Notes: generated by a model not told the origin, from the letters alone. Counted from the stretch's first letter, positions 47,398 to 55,264 are shown. The stretch is DNA of 64,000 nucleotides from JAMXLO01 sp035492535 (GCA_035492535.1 DATJJM010000006.1:1-64000); one strand, 5' to 3'. Numbers and translations are program-made.

Positions 47398-48230
47398 GCC
47401 GCTTCGTCCAGCTCTGGCTCATCCTCGTGGCCTGGGATCTGCGCCCCCTTGGCCTCGCGGCCGAGGCGGATGAGCTCCGCGCTGTATTCGGCCAGCTGTT
47501 CCTGCGATTCATCATCGTAGCAATCGAATTTTTCGAGTGCGCGATCCTGTGCTGCGCAACCACCCTCGCGGATGATCCGCTTGTAGTCTGCGTCAGTGGC
47601 ACGGCAGAGCCGGAATTGCCCAAAGCTGCCGCTGCCCTTCTCCTGGCGCCAATCACCGATGCCGCAGAGGATGCCGCCGGCGTGCAACAGCGTGGCAATC
47701 TGCTTGGCTGTCATCAGCGGTTGCGCGAAGCGAATCGTCACCTCACAGCACCATTCAGGAATGATCGCGCGCGTACGGATGTCCGGTGTCTGCTTGATGT
47801 CGGCTGACCGCACGACCGACATCAACAGCTGCGGCACGCCGTAGATGTCGACGAATTGGCCCGGCACCCAGATGCGTCGGCCAACGCTGGTTTTGGTCGC
47901 GCCCGGCATGTCGAGCGCGGCCGTCTTGATCGAGCCCTTCAGTGCTGAGGCCGGAAAGCGCAGTCGTGTCGGCGGGTTCGGTCCCGAGTTGCGATAGACC
48001 GATGAACGATATTCTGCTGGCGGATTGTGCTTGACGTTGGCAGCGCGTTCCGCGGCATTTTTCGGTGCTGAGCCCATCAGCAGGCTGCGCTTCGCCTTCT
48101 CTGACATTCGATTGAAGATCAACGGCGATGTGCCGATGATCCAGAACTGCACTGAGCCTTCTGATAGTTCGAGGATCTTGGCCTCGGTGACGACCTTGCC
48201 TGCGCTTTTCTGTGCTGGTGCTCTTGCCAT
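47394..48230 (-). CDS. Conserved phage recombination-cluster protein (278 aa)
   Basis: ATG 48230 (MARAPAQKSAGKVVTEAKIL). The core has FWIIGTSPLIFNRMSEKAKRSLL, RLRFPASALKGSIKTAALDMPG, WVPGQFVDIYGVPQLLMSVVR, DIRTRAIIPEWCCEVTIRFAQPL and GILCGIGDWRQEKGSGSFGQFRL. I recall such a protein beside Sak4-like ATPases in phages; a RAMP-like or single-strand DNA-binding role is plausible but unproven. C-terminus acidic. Lies between the zinc/helix protein and the 155-codon gene of the same operon. Confidence 0.68.
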   Translation of the reverse strand: MARAPAQKSAGKVVTEAKILELSEGSVQFWIIGTSPLIFNRMSEKAKRSLLMGSAPKNAAERAANVKHNPPAEYRSSVYRNSGPNPPTRLRFPASALKGSIKTAALDMPGATKTSVGRRIWVPGQFVDIYGVPQLLMSVVRSADIKQTPDIRTRAIIPEWCCEVTIRFAQPLMTAKQIATLLHAGGILCGIGDWRQEKGSGSFGQFRLCRATDADYKRIIREGGCAAQDRALEKFDCYDDESQEQLAEYSAELIRLGREAKGAQIPGHEDEPELDEAA

Positions 48231-48266
48231 TTGTGCTTCTCCTGTCCGGTAGGATTGGCGTTCAAG

Positions 48267-48461
48267 TCATGCAGTCTCCCGCAATAGATCAGTCTCTTCC
48301 TGGGCTCCCCCAGGCGGTTTTGGCGGCATGAACGGCGGCAGCATGTCGACACGATCGTTGACATACTGCAGCACGCGACGCCGCTGCGGCACCGGCATGG
48401 CTTGCAGGATCGCCATGATGCGCCGGATATCGTAGAGCTCGTGGTCCCTCGCGCGGCCCAT
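48267..48461 (-). CDS. Small helical protein (64 aa)
   Basis: ATG 48461 (MGRARDHELYDIRRIMAILQAM) overlaps the stop of the upstream mini-gene by one base. Contains 'PVPQRRRVLQYVNDRVDML' and a proline-rich end. Unknown; accessory to the recombination operon by position. Confidence 0.58.
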   Translation of the reverse strand: MGRARDHELYDIRRIMAILQAMPVPQRRRVLQYVNDRVDMLPPFMPPKPPGGAQEETDLLRETA

Positions 48462-48577
48462 CAGCGCAGCACCAGCAGCGCAGTGCTGGCCGCTACAGCC
48501 AGGGCGAACAGCGCGAGCGCGCCATCGGTCCGCCAATCACGCAATGCTCGTCGCAGTCGTCGCTGTTTGTTTGTCAT
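48461..48577 (-). CDS. Mini membrane peptide (38 aa)
   Basis: ATG 48577, stop TGA 48463-48461. The translation MTNKQRRLRRALRDWRTDGA ends LALFALAVAASTALLVLR, a basic head plus one transmembrane helix. The start overlaps the Sak4-like gene's stop (ATGA). Confidence 0.5.
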   Translation of the reverse strand: MTNKQRRLRRALRDWRTDGALALFALAVAASTALLVLR

Positions 48578-49890
48578 GCGCTGACACTCCTGAGTTCTGC
48601 CGCCTTCGCCTTCTCGGCATTGTTGATCCGCTGCGCGAGTTCCGGTCGCTCCATCAGCAGCCGCTTGGCCAGGGTCTGCAAAGCGGTGCCACCGGTCGCC
48701 ATCTTCAGTTGCACCTCGGTCTTGGCTGCTGCGATGTCGGCGAGGATCTGCTCGGTCCGCTCCAGATCTTTGTCGGGAGCCCGCTGCTGTCCCTCGTCGA
48801 CCGGCGTGTCACTTTTTGCCGTCTCATTTGAGGGCGGATCGGGGTTGCAACGTTTCCAGCTGGCGTTCAGCGCCGCGTTGATCTCCTTCGCCATCTCGGG
48901 CCGCTTCTCGACGAACCAGCGCAGCGCGTCCTGCACCTCGTCCAGTGCGATGAGGGCGTCATGATCCGCCGGCGTCGTGGTGGCGTTGAACCGCGCGATC
49001 AGCTCATCGGCCTTGGCGCGGTTCTTCGCCTCGCCGCGCAGCTGCGTGGACTCAGACTGAGTCCTGGGTGTGGACTTTGGTGGCGGCGGGGCAGGGGCCT
49101 CGCCGCGTGCCTTGGCGGCGATCGCCGCGCCCACCGCCTCATCGAGCGGCCGGTTCAGCGGGATCAGGTGCGCGTCCTGCGCATCGAGCTTGATCGGTAC
49201 CGGGAAGCCTCGCGGATCGATGTCCGGGTGCTTCACCGGATCCAGTGGATACAACATGAACGACATGGTCATATCGAACATGAAGTCGCTGCCACACACC
49301 GGTTGCAGGCCGCCGTCGACCCACTCGGTTTTCTTCGGATCGTCCTTCTTCGGTCGGATGATCAACTTCGGCTCGGCGCGCAGGCAGCAGATCACATGCA
49401 TATTCAGCTGTATGAACCGCTGCAGCATCGACTTGTGCGCGCGCTTCGGCTTGATCCAGGCGGTGCCCTTCACCCGTTCGCGCCGGTCCCAGTAGCCCCT
49501 GGCATCGGGGTCGCCGGCGAGCCGGTTGAGCTCATCCTCCATGCGCTCGAGCACTCCGCCGGGCCCGACGTGCTCATGGCTGACGCTGTCGAGGATCAAT
49601 ACTGCGGCGCCCATCTTCTGCGCCTGCTCGGCAGCGGCTGTGTATTTCTCGCTGATGAACGGCGGGTAGATGCTGCAGTGCTGGAATTCGAATTGCCCGG
49701 CATAGCGTCGGCCGCGATTGTTCTCGGTGTCAGCGAAGAAGATCTTGCCCTCTGGTCCAGCGAGCCCGCGCGCCAGGCGCAGTGCTGACATGGTTTTCCC
49801 AGCGCCTGTCGGGCCGCAGATTGCGATGAGATAGGTCTCGGCGCCCTGTACCGCTGGCGCATAGATCAGCTCTTGCGGCGCGTCAGGCAT
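48574..49890 (-). CDS. Sak4-like RecA-fold ATPase (438 aa)
   Basis: ATG 49890 (MPDAPQELIYAPAVQGAETY). Walker A GPTGAGKT at 26-33, Walker B LILDS around 98-102 and an SVSHEH motif place it in the AAA_24/Sak4 group of phage single-strand annealing ATPases related to RecA. The C-terminal ~180 residues are charged and helical, longer than in Sak4 and possibly an interaction tail. It would anneal or pair single strands with the neighbouring PD-(D/E)XK exonuclease. ATGA overlap downstream. Confidence 0.82.
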   Translation of the reverse strand: MPDAPQELIYAPAVQGAETYLIAICGPTGAGKTMSALRLARGLAGPEGKIFFADTENNRGRRYAGQFEFQHCSIYPPFISEKYTAAAEQAQKMGAAVLILDSVSHEHVGPGGVLERMEDELNRLAGDPDARGYWDRRERVKGTAWIKPKRAHKSMLQRFIQLNMHVICCLRAEPKLIIRPKKDDPKKTEWVDGGLQPVCGSDFMFDMTMSFMLYPLDPVKHPDIDPRGFPVPIKLDAQDAHLIPLNRPLDEAVGAAIAAKARGEAPAPPPPKSTPRTQSESTQLRGEAKNRAKADELIARFNATTTPADHDALIALDEVQDALRWFVEKRPEMAKEINAALNASWKRCNPDPPSNETAKSDTPVDEGQQRAPDKDLERTEQILADIAAAKTEVQLKMATGGTALQTLAKRLLMERPELAQRINNAEKAKAAELRSVSA

Positions 49891-50174
49891 CAGGGCTCCA
49901 ACATCGCCGCGACGGCGCGCTTGAGATCGCCGACCGTGAACATCGCTTCGCGGCACGGCCGCTCGAGCAGTCCCCAGTCCTCGGCGCAGAGCAGCCGCAG
50001 ATTGTCGTGGGCGGGATTGGTGCCGAGCCACTTGCGGCCTTCGTCGGCAAACGGTCGCAGCGCCTCGGTGAGCACCTCCAGTCTGCGGCGCAGCTGCCGA
50101 TCCTCTTTCTGCTTGCGCACCCGATAGGCGCGGTTGCGTTCCTTGCCGGTGAGCTGCGGTTGAATGTGGATCAC
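49890..50174 (-). CDS. Small basic helical protein (94 aa)
   Basis: The GTG at 50174 overlaps the upstream stop (GTGA). A basic head (KERNRAYRVRKQKEDRQLRRRLEVLTEALRPF) is followed by an amphipathic helix (VGDLKRAVAAML). May bind nucleic acid or the ATPase. No family recognised. Confidence 0.6.
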   Translation of the reverse strand: MIHIQPQLTGKERNRAYRVRKQKEDRQLRRRLEVLTEALRPFADEGRKWLGTNPAHDNLRLLCAEDWGLLERPCREAMFTVGDLKRAVAAMLEP

Positions 50175-50425
50175 GACTTCAGCTTCGGATCGATCACGAC
50201 GCGCGTGCTGGGGCCGATGCCATCAGCCTTGGTGATGATGTCCGCCAGCGCGGCCTCGTTGTTGCCAGAGAAGATCATGATGTCGACGTCGATACCGAGT
50301 GGCCTGCCGTCGACCTTGATGAAACCATCGCCCGGCGTCCGACGCAGATAGTCGAGGTTGGCAAATGTGAGGCCGAGCACCAGCAGATGTCGGCCGTCTT
50401 TGCCCTGCACACTTGCTTTCAGCAT
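50171..50425 (-). CDS. Hypothetical protein (84 aa)
   Basis: ATG 50425 (MLKASVQGKDGRHLLVLGLTFANLDYLRRTPGDG...). Compact alpha/beta pattern with two possible strands (DVDIMIFSG, STRVVIDP). Lies between the exonuclease and the helical protein in the recombination operon. Unknown. Confidence 0.62.
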   Translation of the reverse strand: MLKASVQGKDGRHLLVLGLTFANLDYLRRTPGDGFIKVDGRPLGIDVDIMIFSGNNEAALADIITKADGIGPSTRVVIDPKLKS

Positions 50426-50428
50426 TGC

Positions 50429-51391
50429 TCACCCCGCCCAGTTGTATTGATCGACGATCTTTCCTGCGATTGCCTCGTCGCGTGCGCGCTGCAGTCCCGA
50501 CTGGTTGGTGGGATCCAGCCCGCGTGCCGATGCGGTGAACGCGCTCCAGTCATCGCGCGCGCCATACGCTGCATCGAGGAACACCTCCTCGTCGCTGTAG
50601 TTCGGCCAGCGATCGGTGGCCTGACACTCGCGCCACAGCTCGGCAGCCCGCTCAAACTTCGCCTGCGCGATCTCCAGGGCCTCGCCCGAGTAGCGGAACA
50701 CCCGGATGCCGTGCGGCTCCTCCTCCTCGATAACGAGGAAGCGCATGCCGTCCGGTGACCGCGGGCGCACCGCCGTCACGCCGCGGGGATACATGACGGC
50801 CTGGATGTCGGCCGCGACCTCGGCAGCGCGATACTTCCAGGTCGCGGCCGACGCGATGCCCGAGGTCACCTTGAGATCCCACAGCGGTGCGGTCGGATCA
50901 TCCGGCAGCCAGTCGGGCTTGCAGCGGCACCAGATCTCGCCTTCCTGCCAGATCACCGTCTGCTCGGCCTTGCCGCGGGTGAACGCGCCAGTGCGCTGCC
51001 GGAAGCGGTAGAGCTGCTCCAGGACGGCGCGCACGGTCGCAGCCTTGTCTTGGAGCAGGGGGATCTTGCCGGCCGCCCTGGCCGCGCTGCGCCGCGCCTT
51101 GGCCACGTCCGACCGCCAGCTGGAGAACGGGAACTCCGCGATCAGGTCGTCGCCCAGCAGGAACGCGGCGTGCACCGCGCTGCCGACGTCCATGGTGTCG
51201 TTGTCGTCGGTGGCCTCGGCGGCAGCGCCGTAGCGCGGGTGCGCCACCCAGGCGTGCGCCGGGGAGCGGTCAACCAGACGCTGGGCGATGCCACGATTGA
51301 GCGAGGGCCGGATGCACGGATCGGCGAGATACTCGGCCGCCGTCAGGTCGTAGATGCCGGGCTTTCGAATGCGGCGTGGCCGTTGTGCCAT
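50429..51391 (-). CDS. PD-(D/E)XK exonuclease, RecE/Cas4-like (320 aa)
   Basis: ATG 51391 (MAQRPRRIRKPGIYDLTAAEYLADPCIRPS). The motif set is that of PDDEXK_1 phage exonucleases: SLNRGIAQRL (substrate region), TMDVGSAVHAAFLL (H motif), IWCRCKPDWLP...LWDLKVTSG (D...DxK catalytic core) and QAVMYPRG (late Q). It would resect ends to give 3' single strands for the Sak4-like annealase. An operator palindrome lies 11 bases upstream of the start. Confidence 0.85.
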   Translation of the reverse strand: MAQRPRRIRKPGIYDLTAAEYLADPCIRPSLNRGIAQRLVDRSPAHAWVAHPRYGAAAEATDDNDTMDVGSAVHAAFLLGDDLIAEFPFSSWRSDVAKARRSAARAAGKIPLLQDKAATVRAVLEQLYRFRQRTGAFTRGKAEQTVIWQEGEIWCRCKPDWLPDDPTAPLWDLKVTSGIASAATWKYRAAEVAADIQAVMYPRGVTAVRPRSPDGMRFLVIEEEEPHGIRVFRYSGEALEIAQAKFERAAELWRECQATDRWPNYSDEEVFLDAAYGARDDWSAFTASARGLDPTNQSGLQRARDEAIAGKIVDQYNWAG

Positions 51392-51401
51392 ACCGCAGTC
51401 T

Positions 51402-51414
51402 GTGCAGTTTGCAC
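51402..51414. promoter_or_regulatory. Operator palindrome GTGCA-GTT-TGCAC with -35 TTGACC
   Basis: A perfect palindrome between the repressor gene and the exonuclease start. On the minus strand TTGACC (complement 51420-51425) precedes it and CAGACT lies 17 bases after the -35, so the palindrome occupies the promoter spacer. Best example of the operator family in the window. Confidence 0.7.
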
Positions 51415-51421
51415 GGTGAGG

Positions 51422-52327
51422 TCAATCGGCCGCGACATAGTTGTTGCGGAGCAGGCCGCGATGGATCTGCAGCACCGGCGCGGCGCTTTGCAACCGCACA
51501 TGAAACAACGGCGGCGCGTGCGGTCCGATGATGCTGTAGTAGTCCTCACCTTCGGATCGAATGATACCGAGCTTCACATCGCCTGATGCCGTTGTGACGA
51601 TGCATTCACGCTCGTTTACACTAAGCGGCAAGATCGGCCCCTGGTCTCGCGCGACAATGACCACATCGCCACGGAAATACGTCGGATAGAGTGAATCACA
51701 GGTCACCTCGAACGCGACCAGTGTTGGCCTCGGAGCCCCGTTTACTTGGCGCGCTGACATCCCTGTTGGGATTGCCACCCGGCGCACATCCTCCCCTGTT
51801 TGCATGGTTCGTATGTTCCCACCGGCTTCTATCTGGCCGACTATATCTACCAAAGTCTCGCCCGGTAAATCATCGCCAAACAAAATGAAACCTGCAGGCA
51901 CATTGAAGAAGCGTGCATAGAGTTCAGCTGCTTGACGCGTGATCTCGCGCAACCCTTTCTCATGGTGTGTCATTGTCACCGGGTTGACACCGATCATTCT
52001 GGCAGTAGGAGCCAGCTTCACAAACCCGCGATCCTCACGCAGCTGCCGCAACCGATCACCGCGCGTCGCTGCAGGCCCCACAACAGTGCTTCGCTTGCGC
52101 GATGTTGTCTTCATGCTCGGTCCATCGAGCAGAAAGTCGAGCGTCACGCCGTAGAATTTCGCGTAGCGTAAGACCGCCTCCTCACCGACATGGCGCCGGT
52201 CGTTTTCGTGCCTGCTGATCACCGCGGCATTGATGCCGAGCGCGTTCGCAACATCCTGCTGCTCGAGCCCGAGACCGATGCGCACGGTGCGCAGTCGATT
52301 GCCGATCGTGGTTCGCTCTTCGACCAT
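51422..52327 (-). CDS. Double-HTH CI-like repressor with S24 peptidase domain (301 aa)
   Basis: ATG 52327 (MVEERTTIGNRLRTVRIGLG). Residues ~8-70 are a Cro/CI HTH (QQDVANALGINAAVISRHENDRRHVG); ~88-150 look like a second, more diverged HTH of the same type (RGDRLRQLREDRGFVKLAP...TMTHHEKGLREITR). The C-terminal ~100 residues are a LexA/CI-like S24 domain with catalytic-type CDSLYPTYFRGD and a Lys in GDVKLGIIR, and an Ala-Gly pair in the linker (IEAGGNI) could be the self-cleavage site. Two HTH domains in one repressor chain are unusual. It represses lysogeny-related promoters; operator candidates flank the gene. Confidence 0.85.
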   Translation of the reverse strand: MVEERTTIGNRLRTVRIGLGLEQQDVANALGINAAVISRHENDRRHVGEEAVLRYAKFYGVTLDFLLDGPSMKTTSRKRSTVVGPAATRGDRLRQLREDRGFVKLAPTARMIGVNPVTMTHHEKGLREITRQAAELYARFFNVPAGFILFGDDLPGETLVDIVGQIEAGGNIRTMQTGEDVRRVAIPTGMSARQVNGAPRPTLVAFEVTCDSLYPTYFRGDVVIVARDQGPILPLSVNERECIVTTASGDVKLGIIRSEGEDYYSIIGPHAPPLFHVRLQSAAPVLQIHRGLLRNNYVAAD

Positions 52328-52351
52328 GGTGCTTGACCCTACCCCCTTCGC

Positions 52352-52367
52352 GGCGCAATCGTGCGCC
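52352..52367. promoter_or_regulatory. Divergent operator palindrome GGCGCA-ATCG-TGCGCC
   Basis: A perfect 6-bp-arm palindrome in the 40-base gap between the repressor (minus) and the Cro-like gene (plus, ATG 52368), ending one base before that ATG. A TTGACC at 52334-52339 may belong to the rightward promoter. Confidence 0.55.
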
Positions 52368-52682
52368 ATGCAATCATTTGCCGAGCTGCTATCGCTCTGG
52401 CCATCACTCGCGCGGATCGCCGCCGAGCTCGAAGTTCCGTACGACACGGTGATCGCGTGGAAGCGCCGCAACAGCGTGCCCTACGAGTACTGGACTGCAC
52501 TCACGGCCTCCGCCCTGCAGAACAACCTCAAGGGCGTCACCATGGAGATCATGGCTGAGGCCGCCGAGGTGCTGCGGCGCGAACGACGCCAGCAGCGGCG
52601 CGTCAAGCGGCAAGGCAAGCCCAACCGTCATCGTCGGAACACCGGTGATGCCATCAGGATCGACGACTCCGTCGCACACTAA
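52368..52682 (+). CDS. Small Cro/CII-like regulator (104 aa)
   Basis: ATG 52368 (MQSFAELLSLWPSLARIAAE). The sequence LARIAAELEVPYDTVIAWKRRNSVP has a helix-turn-helix with a recognition-helix-like 'DTVIAWKRR', and the basic end (RRERRQQRRVKRQGKPNRHRR) suits DNA contacts. Divergent from the repressor, as cro-type genes are. An operator palindrome sits at the start and another just after the stop. Confidence 0.65.
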   Translation: MQSFAELLSLWPSLARIAAELEVPYDTVIAWKRRNSVPYEYWTALTASALQNNLKGVTMEIMAEAAEVLRRERRQQRRVKRQGKPNRHRRNTGDAIRIDDSVAH

Positions 52683-52687
52683 CGACC

Positions 52688-52700
52688 GTGCATTCTGCAC
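52688..52700. promoter_or_regulatory. Operator palindrome GTGCA-TTC-TGCAC
   Basis: Thirty bases upstream of ATG 52730; perfect match to the window consensus. A weak -10-like CAGATT follows it, as CAGACT does at 51.4 kb. Confidence 0.6.
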
Positions 52701-52729
52701 AGATTACAGGGAACGGGAGGGGACCGACA

Positions 52730-53374
52730 ATGGCGCAGAGGTTGAAACGCGGTAATGGATCCGAGAGCACCGTCGGGATCGTGCCACCTGAGGTGGTGCT
52801 TGATGCACGTCGCGAGATCACCTCATCCAAGACCGCGCTCGAGACGGCACAGACCAACCACCGCAACACCTGCAAGCGGTGGCAGAACCAGGGCGTGAAC
52901 ACCAAGGCGCTCATTGAGGTCATCCAGCTTCGCCGGAAAGAGCCCGAGGTCGTCGTCTCACACTTCAAGGATGTGTTCAGGTACGGGCGCATCGAGAAGG
53001 CCGAGTTCGCGATGCAGCCGGATCTGTTCGTGGTGCGCGACACCGAGGTGACCGGCAAGGCGCGCGCGCAGCACGAGGAGTTCGAGGCCGAGGAGGCGGG
53101 CTACATCGCGGGCCGTCGCGGCTTCGGCCAGGACAGCGCACCTGGGGTGCAGGGCGAGAAGCAGAATGCGCTGTGGCTGAAGGGCTGGAAGCGCGGCCAG
53201 TCGCACATCGCCAAGCAGATGGGCAAGAACGCCCAGGTCGCCACGCGCGCCCCGCGCAAGGGCGGCAAGCCGGCGACCGGTACCACAACCGCCAACCCTG
53301 GCCGCCGGCGAGGTCGCCCTGCAGCTGCTCCGCCGCCCGCGGAAAGCGCGGAACCCAACCTGCCGCTGCATTGA
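52730..53374 (+). CDS. Protein with ribosome-modulation-factor-like domain (214 aa)
   Basis: ATG 52730 with GGGAGGGG upstream. The first 115 residues are helical and charged (EITSSKTALETAQTNHRNTCKRWQNQGVNTKALIEVIQLRRK). Residues ~135-165 have 'AGYIAGRRGFGQDSAPGVQGEKQNALWLKGWKRGQ', close to the ribosome modulation factor pattern (Y-AGrrG ... WlrGWreG) that shuts down ribosomes in stationary phase. The C-terminus is Arg/Pro/Ala-rich. Under the operator at 52688, it looks like an early gene; effect on translation is inference. Confidence 0.68.
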   Translation: MAQRLKRGNGSESTVGIVPPEVVLDARREITSSKTALETAQTNHRNTCKRWQNQGVNTKALIEVIQLRRKEPEVVVSHFKDVFRYGRIEKAEFAMQPDLFVVRDTEVTGKARAQHEEFEAEEAGYIAGRRGFGQDSAPGVQGEKQNALWLKGWKRGQSHIAKQMGKNAQVATRAPRKGGKPATGTTTANPGRRRGRPAAAPPPAESAEPNLPLH

Positions 53375-53383
53375 CCGCGCGCC

Positions 53384-53881
53384 GTGGTGGCGCGTGGGGG
53401 CGTGTTGTCGCTTGATCTCAGCAGCAACTGTGGCTGGGCATACGGCACACCGGATCTGAAGCTGCCAGCGGCCTGGGGCCTCTGGCTGCTCCCGCAGCGC
53501 TATCTCGGCGATCGACTGAACGCGTTCCGCAGCATCTTCGTCGATGCGGTGCTGCTCTATCAGCCCTCCATGGTGTTCAAGGAAGCACCGCTCGCGCACT
53601 TCACCGACGATCCGCTGCCGGTCATCCGCCAGCAGTATGGCCTCGATGCCTACGTCGAGGGCGAGTGCGCCGAGCTCGGGATCCGCTGCTGCGAGAATGA
53701 GCCGTCGACCATCCGCCAGGAGGTGCTCGGCTGCGGGCAGTTCCCCAAGGGCACTGTGAAACGCGTGGTGATCCGATGGGCGCAGCAGCGCGGCATCGAC
53801 ACCCAGAACGACAACATTGCTGACGCCTGCTGCGGCTGGGAATTCGCCGTGCGCCACGTCGTGCGCCGAGAGCTGGTGTGA
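53384..53881 (+). CDS. RuvC-like Holliday junction resolvase (165 aa)
   Basis: GTG 53384 (or GTG 53402). RNase H-fold pattern with Asp11 in LSLDLSSNCGWAYG, Glu67 in MVFKEAPLAHF and a late acidic pair in DNIADACCGW, the four-acid arrangement of RuvC-type resolvases. It would resolve branched DNA before packaging. No strong ribosome site. Lies between the RMF-like gene and the proline-rich gene. Confidence 0.78.
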   Translation: MVARGGVLSLDLSSNCGWAYGTPDLKLPAAWGLWLLPQRYLGDRLNAFRSIFVDAVLLYQPSMVFKEAPLAHFTDDPLPVIRQQYGLDAYVEGECAELGIRCCENEPSTIRQEVLGCGQFPKGTVKRVVIRWAQQRGIDTQNDNIADACCGWEFAVRHVVRRELV

Positions 53882-53920
53882 GTGAGCCGTGCCTACCCAC
53901 CCAAACAGGAGAACATCGTA

Positions 53921-54604
53921 ATGACAGTCGTTAAAGTGACCGGAGGCTATCTCCGGGTCGAGGGGGTCACGCCAGGGCATCCCGATCAGGGGCTGCCCGG
54001 CATCGATGGCCCGGTCGATCCCGGCTATGGCGTCGGCATCGAGCATCCCGACCAGGGACTGCCGGGATACCCCGGCCGCCCGTCGCATCCGATCGCGCCT
54101 GGGGGAAGGCCCATCGATCCAGGCTGGGGCGTCGAGGGGCCGGTCGACCCGGGCTATGGCTGGCCGCTGCCGCCCGTGATTTCCCACCCGATCGTGCCGC
54201 CGTCGCCTGGAGAGCCGACGCACCCAATCGCGCCTGGTCGCCCAGTTCGTCCGTCGCACCCGATCGCGCGGCCGCCGACCTATCCGGTGGATCCTGACTA
54301 CGGTCTGCCCTCGCCGCCGAGCGTGTGGCCACAGCCGCCGCGCCCAGTCGATCCTGGCTTCGGCGTTCCGCTGCCGATCGGCCCGGAGCATCCGATCTAC
54401 CTGCCGCCTCCGGGCGTCGACAACACGTTGCCACTACCTCCAGGAGCCGTCTGGCCGCCGCTGCCTCCCAGCGTCACCGGTCAGGTGATGGCGCTCGTGT
54501 GGATCGTGGGCGTTGGCTACAGGTGGACGACGATCGACACCTCGCTGAAGCCGACGCATCCGATCACCCCGCCGTCGACGGTGCCGGAACCTACGCCGAA
54601 GTGA
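53921..54604 (+). CDS. Proline-rich repeat protein (227 aa)
   Basis: ATG 53921 (MTVVKVTGGYLRVEGVTPGH) with AGGAGA eight bases upstream. Residues ~20-190 are built from repeated phrases such as HPDQGLPG, DPGYG, HPIAPGRP and PVDPGFG, a rigid poly-proline rod. A small folded C-terminal part (TGQVMALVWIVGVGYRWTTIDTS) ends the protein. Similar proteins occur in Rhizobiales phages, but I know no function. Confidence 0.68.
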   Translation: MTVVKVTGGYLRVEGVTPGHPDQGLPGIDGPVDPGYGVGIEHPDQGLPGYPGRPSHPIAPGGRPIDPGWGVEGPVDPGYGWPLPPVISHPIVPPSPGEPTHPIAPGRPVRPSHPIARPPTYPVDPDYGLPSPPSVWPQPPRPVDPGFGVPLPIGPEHPIYLPPPGVDNTLPLPPGAVWPPLPPSVTGQVMALVWIVGVGYRWTTIDTSLKPTHPITPPSTVPEPTPK

Positions 54605-54616
54605 CGCGGCTTGCAG

Positions 54617-54640
54617 CAGCGAGGGGGCAACCCCTCGCTG
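54617..54640 (+). promoter_or_regulatory. GCAA-tetraloop hairpin before the nuclease gene
   Basis: CAGCGAGGGG and CCCCTCGCTG form a perfect ten-base-pair stem closed by a GCAA (GNRA) tetraloop. It ends seven bases before the Shine-Dalgarno (GGGGGAGG, 54647) of the nuclease at 54662. No U-run. A translational control hairpin or stabiliser is likely. Confidence 0.55.
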
Positions 54641-54661
54641 GTCTGCGGGGGAGGTTGTGCG

Positions 54662-55252
54662 ATGGCGGTGCCGCATCTCATGCCGGTTGGCCTAACGGGC
54701 ATTCCGCGCGCCGATGCGGAGATACACCGCACGATCGCGACCTTGCGCGTCGTTCAGTTCGATCAAGACCCGTTGTGGGACGCTGCGGACTCATTCCGAA
54801 AGTCGCTGATGAACTCAGCGGAAAAGCGAGAGGGCACGATCATCGAAGCCGCGATCAGGGATGCCATAGAGCAGACCTCGCACCTGCGCTTGGTGACAGT
54901 CGATCGACGGTTGCCCCGTGTGCCCGACGTCCAGTTCGAGATCCGCGACAGCGGTTGGATCGTCGCGCTCGAGATCAAGCGCGGCTCGCACCATGACTCG
55001 ACCAAGCTTCGGCAGTTCCGAGATGACCTCAAACAAATACCGCCGCTGCTGCGCACGGCGTTGCCGTTGTTCCCGGCCGAATGTGTGCATTTCCACATCG
55101 TGTTCATCAGCGGCCAGCCGCCGTTGTCCGAGGGTCTGACGCTCGACGACCTCGGCAAGCTCTACGACCTGCATGCCCGGTCGCACATCCTGACGGCAAG
55201 GCAACGATATTCCGGCGCCCTCAAAGCGATCATGCGGGAGCGCGGACTATGA
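54662..55252 (+). CDS. Restriction-endonuclease-like PD-(D/E)XK protein (196 aa)
   Basis: ATG 54662 (MAVPHLMPVGLTGIPRADAE) with GGGGAGG upstream. A conserved E in KREGTIIEAAIRDAIE, then 'RVPDVQFEIRDSGWIVALEIKRGS' with the D...ExK nuclease core, followed by a Lys/Arg-rich helical stretch. The pattern and size match small type II-like restriction nucleases. The adjacent ParB-MT-A70 methyltransferase could protect the same site, so the pair resembles a restriction-modification unit. Target sequence cannot be deduced. Confidence 0.62.
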   Translation: MAVPHLMPVGLTGIPRADAEIHRTIATLRVVQFDQDPLWDAADSFRKSLMNSAEKREGTIIEAAIRDAIEQTSHLRLVTVDRRLPRVPDVQFEIRDSGWIVALEIKRGSHHDSTKLRQFRDDLKQIPPLLRTALPLFPAECVHFHIVFISGQPPLSEGLTLDDLGKLYDLHARSHILTARQRYSGALKAIMRERGL

Positions 55253-55264
55253 CAGGAGGTTCCG

